Assembly (NCBI RefSeq): GCF_011745365.1
Contig: NW_024468910.1
Location: forward strand, 3,934,068-3,998,067
Direction of reading: 5' to 3'
Length of the DNA: 64,000 nt
From: Cryphonectria parasitica EP155
Taxonomy: Eukaryota > Ascomycota > Sordariomycetes > Diaporthales > Cryphonectriaceae
Made by a program: the position numbers and the translations under genes
Part shown: piece after piece, positions 56,501 through 64,000 of the stretch
How the letters are laid out: every line of letters starts with the position of its first letter
How positions within the stretch are numbered: the stretch's first letter is position 1
The notes under the pieces: model-generated
Told to the model about the DNA's origin: nothing
The model's database searches: none
Seen by the model: only the letters and a program-made list of their open reading frames with translations

Positions 56501-59500
56501 AGGTTACCCGCGGTGTGTCCACGCGTCAACCTTTCTCTGATACCAGCCCGGTGGCTGATCTTCTCAGCCTCATGACAACGTGGACGTAACTGCGATAGAG
56601 AAACGGAGGCCCCTCCGCCTATCCCCGTTTCCTGGAGCCCTTCAATGAGACAGCCCACCCTTGTCCGACAGGCAAGATCCTGCGCTCATATTCTTTGTAG
56701 CCACCGACGTTGTTGTTGCTGTTGCACTTACGATTTTCTTTTCTGTGCGACAGAACTACTACGTAGCACCTGCTGATCCAGCCTCCTCCCGAGTGCTTTG
56801 GGGGCCAATAATTCCTTTTCCTCCAAAAGCTGACACAACGCTTGATCGTGGCAATAGGCTCTCGAGAAAGAGGGGAAAGGAACCAGAGTAGTCAGGCTTC
56901 CCTTCTAAACAGAAGTACACCGAGGGCTGTCCATGTCATAATGGATTCATATCATCAGATAGTGCGCCCAATCATTTGTTGATCATGAAGTAGAGGAGAG
57001 CGAGCGACTGACGCCGCAGTCTCGTACTGCGAGGCCTCTTGGTCGAAACAAATGATGCACTGCGCCTCGGTCGCTCTGTCTTGGTAGATAATGCTCGAAA
57101 GACAATCATCACATGCAGCCGTCCGAGGTTCCGTGGATGGCGCGGCTGGTCCTGTCAATGCTGCTTGTTGGGTCGCATAGCTCTCCCAAAAAAATGCCTT
57201 GCAGAATCGAGTCAGCTTGGCGAGAGCATATTTTTCATGCCCCCAACTTGGGATAACATCTGCCGAGTCCGTGTCCCAGTCCGAGCCCTCACAATGTGAA
57301 CGAACTAGCGGGCAAGTTTTGAAAGATCTCCAAAGAACGTTGCAGAGCGGGCGGCCGAGTAAAGACCGACCCTGGCAGGTCTGACCCCAATATCTCTTGC
57401 AGGACGGCTGTGGCAATAAGCAGCACACCACGAACACACCCCGACGAGGCCCCGCGATCCTTCGAACCCAGGCGCCATGTTGCGCTGCGAGTCCCCATGT
57501 CGAAAATTGGCCGAGAGAGGCAGAGAAATTCGTGTCTGCAACTAGGCTGAAGTTGGCCAAAATTTGCAATGTGTGTGGGGTTTCTGCATGAAGTCTGCAG
57601 ACGCAGGATCAATCAACCACAGACAGACCAGAAGTCAACCCTCATTTAATCTCTTCCTCCGTCTTTAGTTGTGCAAGTGTGTGCGTGCCGGGGTGCCGTA
57701 CGTTCGACAGCGCAATGGATCGACATATGTATTGTAGAGATTCCGTCACAGAACGGACTCTTATAGTGGCCGAGCGAAATGCTGCGGTTCCAGCAGTCTG
57801 GCACGCAGATGAATGTAACTCGCACCACCCCTGCATGCCACTCGTGCAGCTGGTATTGACCATTTGACCATGATCAGTTGGCCGGCCCTGCAGTAGTGCT
57901 GTCGCCAAGCAGCCCGGCGTCGAGAGCTACGCACAGCGGTTGTTTCAGATGAGCCGTGTGTCCCGGCGTATATGGTCTGCCTTCTTGCTAGTTTCAACCT
58001 CGGGCCGTCCACTCTCGTTCAGAACAAACTTCTTTCTTCAGGAGACCATGCGATCTGCATGCTTGTGCATGGCTCCGATCAAAACCTTGCGTGTATGCCC
58101 GAGAGCGTCACATCTTGATCTCTTTTCAGGTGCGGGGAAGTTGGCGCCGGTCTGTGCCTCCGATACGCAGCAAGGCTCCGACGTCCACTGTTCGATTTTC
58201 TGCACGTCGAATACTCTCCGTGCACCATCACCGGTGTACCGAAATACCCATATATGCTCCTGTGCATGTATGACAATGTGGACGGCGTCTTTGTAGTTTG
58301 TTGCCTTCTCTGCTGTGGGCGTGAACTGTTGGAAGAAATAAAGTGGCGGAAGATGCTCTTTCTCTCTCTCTCTCTTTCATACTCAGGTGAAGGAAGAATG
58401 ATGTCGCGATGAGCCGTTACCACTACGGCTCGTGCCGCCTGAGACAGGGCCAGGCGGAAACTTGGTACCTGGGAAAGACAGCGTTCCAATGAGTACGCAA
58501 CTCTACGATGAGCCTTCTAACTGCATAGAGATCAGGGCCGCTGGTCACCAGAGGCGATGGAAGCGAAAGCTTGGTCGTCCCCGCACTTTTTCAGTACAAG
58601 ATAGGGAATGCGGCCGCGCCGGTGTACATAGTGAATGTGCCTTCTAGAATGCGTGCGGGCATGTTCACAACTTTCCGAACGCGAATCCGCGATGGATTCT
58701 CATCCATGAAAACCGAACCAGCACCGAGGGTGTTTAGAGAGCTGGCGTGCCGAAGCAGAGCCATCAGACCAACGCATTCCCTTCCTGTCTGGGCAATCTG
58801 ATAAGGCACCATCCTTCTTGGCCCAACAGGCGGCGAGGACGCGGTGAATGGTACAAACTGGCAGGGTCAAAGAGCTCCGAAGAGCCAGCAGGCTCAGGAG
58901 GCCCACACGAGGACAACAAGACGATGTGACGGAAGATTCTTCATCCATTCTCTCCATCTCCCTCTCTCTTTCTTTCTTCTATCGGTGTGGCCGCGCCTTT
59001 GCGGTGCATAGTAGCATTCGGCCACTTTTGACAGCTCAATAGTTGTCTCCTAGTGTCGCTTACTACCGGCGTGGGTTGCTGTGGATCGCAATCATGAATA
59101 CAGCATGGCCGAGATTGGGTGTATCAAAGTGGTCGGCGTCGATGAACGCCTGCGACAGGTGAAGCCAGCCGGTGGCACTGGCACGACGGGCAACGTCGCA
59201 GGGCAAAATTAGGACCCGTCGAATCGTTGATGACCCCATGCCGCCCCACAAGAGGCCGTTCGAAGGATCTCGTATGGACCCTGAAACCTTCGACACTCGC
59301 TTCGAGAAGACTGCCAGGCTGCACCCGGGGATATGCCAATTGGCTCGCAGCCCCATGTCGATGGGTCTTTGACTAGCATGAAGCTCCGAAATGGGTCCGG
59401 CAGCCCGTCGCTTGAAGCATGAGTGGTGAGGATAATGCACAAAAACTCCATGGTTGAGCCCGTGCGCTGCAGAATTGGCGGTGTTCACCACTCAGTCAAT

Positions 59501-62500
59501 TGTGGAAATCGGCTGACACGCCAACAAGAAAAGTCCGCTAACGCTTTTGTATTGGAAGGCACCACATAGTAAACAGATTGCCACGAAGCCGTCCCCAGTT
59601 GCTACTGCAAAGAAGAGGGCGGTGAGCACCTGTTCGCATTGAGGTCTTTGATAACCCTGTCCTTAACACGTTGCATAACTGGCATGGAGTGCGTAGAGCC
59701 GACCATCTCTGGCAATGTGCGGTATCGAATCCAGTGAAAGGTCCGCATCTGTAACATTCGAGCCCAGTAACTTGTCCAGGCATCCAGTCAATTCAGAAGA
59801 TGCCATGAGGAAACGATACAAGAAGGTAAGAGCGGCATGGCAACCTCATTGTAACCCTGCAGCAGTTGTACCATAGTAAGCCAAGTCGAGAATAAGTGCC
59901 ATGCTAAAGGTTTCGCGAAGACGTTCCACGGTTCCCCGAGCAGAGGGGTATCGAAGCAGAGGCTTCTGCCCCCAAGGTATTATTTCATAGGCTTCTCACC
60001 GAGTACCATTATGGCTCGACGTGTCGTGAGATGTAGGGGCCCCTTGTCTGCTTGATGCGGCTCACTGTGCAAATCCGGGGCAGCGACTGCTGGGCCGGGG
60101 TGGTGAGTGGTGCTATCGACCAGCACAGAAGCTGCACACCTCTGCGGTCGACCGCGGCCGACAGCCCTTGTCTGCTTTCAAGCGTCCACCCACCCATACC
60201 ATACTTTTGTGAGATGGTCTCCAGCCTGACCATCGGGTACGGACCGCTGTCTGCGCGGAAGTCCCGCCCGAGATCAGCACCCATTCTTGCCACTGAAGGG
60301 AAGACACAGAGACAGAAAGAGAAGGGGAGGAAGGGCCAGAGGCCTGACAGAGGTTCAAGGCCGCTGACCTGCGGGGGGAGAGGTTTTCACCTTGTGGGGA
60401 ATCGTCGCATGACACGTGCCTGGCAGACCATCTTGGTCTGATCTCGCAGCGGTTCACAGGCGAGCCTGAACGCCGGCGAGCCCCTGCCTGCCGTGGTGAT
60501 TTGTTACCGATGATAGTGATATTTCACAAGTCAGGATATTTGAATGCCTGACAAAGACCGTCGTCTTCAGGTCCGCGCGCCAAGGTGAACCAAACCTCAG
60601 CTCCCGTGAAGATCGAAATCACGAGAGGGCCCTTGTACCGCAATGAGCCAGCGGTCGGATCTTTTGGGTATGACTCCAAGTCTGGCTTCATATCTTTTGG
60701 GGGACCCAGCAGTCTGGTGGCGAGATCGCTTGTGCAGGCAAATCTGATGACCAAAAGAAATCGCGCTTATCCGCAACAGCAACACTATGAACCGCTAGTG
60801 AGCGGTCCATCTGCCAAGGATTGATACCAAAGCCTGTCCGTGAGTGCACAGACAAGAATCTTCTGGGCCCATCTTCTAGGGCCTTTTCCTGTGGCCTTCC
60901 GGTTGGCTCGAGCCTAGGAGCGAAGGGTCGGCCCCTCCTGCAAGCTCTGTCTTTTATCGGGCCCGGAATCTGTAGCCTGCGACCCGGTTGCTCTAGATGA
61001 AGGACGACTTTTGCCGGCCCTGACGGGTAAACCCACAGCCCATCTGCCACAGTACGCAGTCCGACGGGGGTGGCCCAAAAGACGGTCTGAACGGCCCCAG
61101 AAACGCCAGCTATCCATCGACTGATTCTCGGCTGCATTGAGCACTGTGTGTCCATGAAGACAGCGCACAAGCTACATAGTAGGGGAGGGCCGTGGACCTG
61201 GGAAGACAGCAGGTCAGGCGCCCCGACGAGACCCGGTGCGTAGACGCGGTCTACCTCGGCATGGTGTCTTTCGCCCGCCGCCCGTGCTCCAGATCTCAGG
61301 AACCAAGATCTCGTTAGCAAATCCTTCGTCCCGACAAACTACCAGAGGACGGGGTGCTCTTATCAACCCCCGGCGGAGGTGGGAGGGGTTTTGGTCAAGG
61401 AGGGTGTTTCTCTGGGCTTCTACTCCCTGGCCGTTGAGAGAGGATCCGCAAGTCGAGCCAGGTGGGAGACCCAAAATTTTCCGTACTGTCGCGCTGCTCA
61501 GTTGGCTGTGGCTGTCTCGTTCCTGCAGAAGTGCAGGGCTGTCCTGCAAGGTACGACTTGTGTACCCGAGGTACCACAGTTACCATAGTACGAGCTGCCT
61601 CTGGGCCCATACGAAGGTACCCAGTAACTCCCTCCTCCAACACCCCCCCCCCCCAAGGCGAAGTGACTAGAGAGAGAAGACCGGTGAAGGCGAGGAAGTC
61701 CTTGTTGGGGGCCCAGGGCGACAGGGATAAGTTTGGAAGATGCCCCAGCAGCCCCTCCACGGCTGGTGAGCCGTAGCAGGGTTACTGTGATAGCTCGACG
61801 AGTGGGACACTGTCGAGAATTGAAATGCGATGGATCGAATGTGCCTGATTGTGCAGCACTGACAGGCTTCCAGAAAGAGATAGTGGGCCGCCCTCTCACA
61901 TGGAATTCATGCACCTAGAGGCGGTGGTGAGAGGTGCGAGCTGCATGCTGCAGACTGTGAGACGGTTCACCGTACAGTAGGCATGCATGCATATCCAGGA
62001 GGGGTTGGTGCAGAGCAGACCGCCGGCATGGCGCGTGCACGTCCAAGTCACGGGCCAGTTGAGTGGTCTTCGGGCAAATGGCACTATTGCCATGGGGTAT
62101 GGGGAGACTTGATCTCCAAATTCCCCAGAACCATAGTATATCAAATATGTAGGTGACGATAGTGGTGGCAAACGTCGTCGGTCCGCGGCATGGTGCTGCA
62201 ATGCGACAATGCCTGGCAGGTGAAACAGCGGCAATATGGGCGAATAGGGAATGGTTGCGTTGAAGATTTCCTTGCCAGCAGCCTGTGTAGGTGGGTGGGT
62301 GTGGGTGTGCGCGCCAGTGTCTTTCACATGATTGTCGTCCCTGAATCGCCTGTGGGCCGTCGCTGGCCTTTTCTCTCGAGTAGATCCGCTACTGTACATA
62401 GCAGGACGAATAGACGAGGAGGAGGGAGGGCTGTTTCATTTCAAGATGCCGATCGAAAAGGTAGATCACCCAAGATAAGTTGCCCGACAGCGCCCAACGC

Positions 62501-64000
62501 CATGAACGAGCAGGAGCACCGACGAGGTACTATACGCTTAGTACTATAGTTGTTGTAGCATCCGGTGGGCCAGTGTAGGATCTACTGGTGTTGTGATTTG
62601 ATCTCGAAATGGCTGACCGAAGTTTCGAGTTGACGGTTTCTCCAAGTTAACCACATGCAGGGCAGGAAGAAAGAACCAAAGAATACACCAAATAGGCGCT
62701 TTTCTTCTTCTTTCCCAAAAGTACGAAGGATGGTCACGAGCAGATGCAAGCGTGCAGTGGCGGGACAACGAATCAGGAGCGAAATTTTTTTTGTTTCTTT
62801 TCAGGAGTAAGAATGAGGATATGGTTCCTTCCAATGTTCTGCATTCTCCTGGGTTGTTGCTTCCAGATGAAGAAAATGATAGGCAGCAGCTTGGCCAGGA
62901 GAGGCAACTACGACTGGGTCCTTCTGTACCAAAGTAGGTGCCATGTAGTAATTAGTAGTGTCTACCACACTGCCGATTACAGACATAGTACGATTGCATG
63001 TATGTATTACTGTACCATGTACCAATAGAGAACCGTAATACTGGCAACTACGGCAGGACGGACATCGGTACCACGTAAACCAAGCAATCAGTCGCCCAAG
63101 CGATGAAGCCCTCAGGGTCGTCAACCCTAAGGAACAGTAAAACAGCAAGCACACACGCACGCCACACCAAAAGAACTCAAACAAAAGACAAGAGATCAAG
63201 AGTATGCACACACGGCCCCTGCGCGCATATACGAGACTGTCCTATCATGGTGTCAATCATCCGATTGACCTGGTCGGATGTGCTAAGCCCAGGGCTGACG
63301 ACGGCTGATCGGCAAGTTGCAACACCCTTTCAAAAACCTGAACAATCAGAATTACCACGAGAGCCATCGCACATCACAAGCCATCACGGGATCAGGCGAG
63401 CCGCTGCGACGGCGGCAAGACGTGGGAGGCAATAGCCAACAAGTGCTACCGAGTGGCACGTCGGGCTATCACGAGCTTTCCCAGAGCGCCATCCCACCCA
63501 CGAGACTGCTGCTGCAGACGGAGCCCTGGCCTTCTGACTGGCCGCCGACGGGCACCAATGTCTAAGTGCTTGCAGCACGCCGGCCCGCCTCGGCATGCAG
63601 CCAGTGTGCTACTGAAGGCCTCTGGTTGGCCTCTCGGGCGTGACTGCACTGCATCTCGTCACGCATGTCACCTACCAAAAACTTGTCGAATCTCCATTGT
63701 TTGTTTGACGCCAGAGCCATGCCAGTGTTTCGGATTGGCTGGCGTCGATCACCGTACTAGAGAGCAAGTACAGTACAATACTATTTCCAGCCAGGTCAAG
63801 ATCAGAAGACGAGGAGCGTCAGAGGCCTCAAAGGGAAGTGGACCACCATCGTCACCATTACTCCACAAACAAGGCTGGCTACACACATCATCGTTCATCT
63901 TCTTGCTGCGGCTCAAGAGGCGAACTGCGTCTTGGAACACCTATTCGTCGCATGTGTACAGCCACGAGCAGGGTCTAGCAATGCGGGCGGCATCACTCAC

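Larger units (their letters stand above)
52493..64000. other. Gene-poor right end, 11.5 kb, no gene recognised
   Basis: No ORF on either strand shows a family motif, a signal peptide with plausible continuation, or a convincing exon chain. The longest, about 210 codons on the minus strand at 60688-61320, has no coding character I can identify. The stretch holds many C/G homopolymers (52497-52510, 52622-52633, 53277-53292, 55050-55060, 55433-55444, 55690-55703, 61643-61654), CTA, GTAT, GA and CA microsatellites, and several TACTATAGTA-like palindromes. Base composition from about 57 to 62 kb is near-balanced rather than AT-rich, so heavily mutated (RIP-type) transposons are not evident. Fast-evolving genes or non-coding RNAs cannot be excluded. 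Confidence 0.5.

Noticed and set aside
60688..61320. 210-codon ORF on the minus strand in the gene-poor end
   Set aside because: No recognisable domain, no hydrophobic core pattern and no splice continuation. Kept as a possibility only if transcripts show otherwise.
1..64000. CRISPR arrays, prokaryotic operons or phage genes
   Set aside because: Introns, fungal gene families and a dispersed 5S gene show eukaryotic nuclear DNA. The tandem repeats seen are simple microsatellites without spacers.

Overview
The window reads as nuclear DNA of a filamentous ascomycete (Pezizomycotina, probably Sordariomycetes). The evidence is short spliceosomal introns of about 60-360 nt with GTRNGT donors and CTRAC-type branch sites, GC-rich coding exons, a lone 5S rRNA gene far from any rDNA unit, and fungal-specific families (CFEM receptor, Zn2Cys6 regulator, fungal P450s). 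No species can be named from the sequence alone. Exon models were built by eye from reading frame, splice signals and family motifs.

Layout, left to right: the 3' end of an unknown acidic protein (2-172); a large VPS9/ankyrin/PX-like endosomal protein resembling yeast Vrl1 (2206-6497); a 7.9-kb gene-free stretch full of microsatellites, C/G tracts and short palindromes; a conserved-looking protein of unknown function (14423-16491); a convergent small secreted AA1-like protein (17323-17912, minus); a CFEM-domain seven-helix receptor of the PTH11/rhodopsin-like type (19242-21166, minus); another long non-coding stretch; a first cytochrome P450 with eight exons and two GC-AG introns (25797-28312); a convergent PhzF-fold enzyme (28665-29720, minus); and a 5S rRNA gene (31093-31211, minus). 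An intergenic region with a diverged duplication precedes a Gal4/Lac9-like Zn2Cys6 activator (33825-36717).

The right half holds an NTF2-like protein (38023-38568), an unknown 292-aa protein (38837-39715, minus), the translesion polymerase REV1 (40237-43851, minus), a second P450 (44519-46603, minus), a RED/IK-type splicing factor (47539-49334), a nucleoside hydrolase (50204-52492), and an 11.5-kb stretch with no recognisable gene up to the right edge.

The genes do not form one obvious pathway. Housekeeping functions (endosomal trafficking, splicing, translesion synthesis, nucleoside salvage) are interspersed with environment-facing ones (CFEM receptor, secreted AA1-like protein, two P450s, PhzF-like enzyme, Gal4-like regulator). 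The first P450 and the PhzF-like gene are convergent neighbours, so a shared pathway is possible but unproven. The main non-coding signals are a dispersed family of TACTATAGTA-like palindromes, an unusual density of C/G homopolymer tracts of 11-16 nt, a compact 70-bp hairpin at 47159-47228, and the diverged duplication upstream of the Gal4-like gene.
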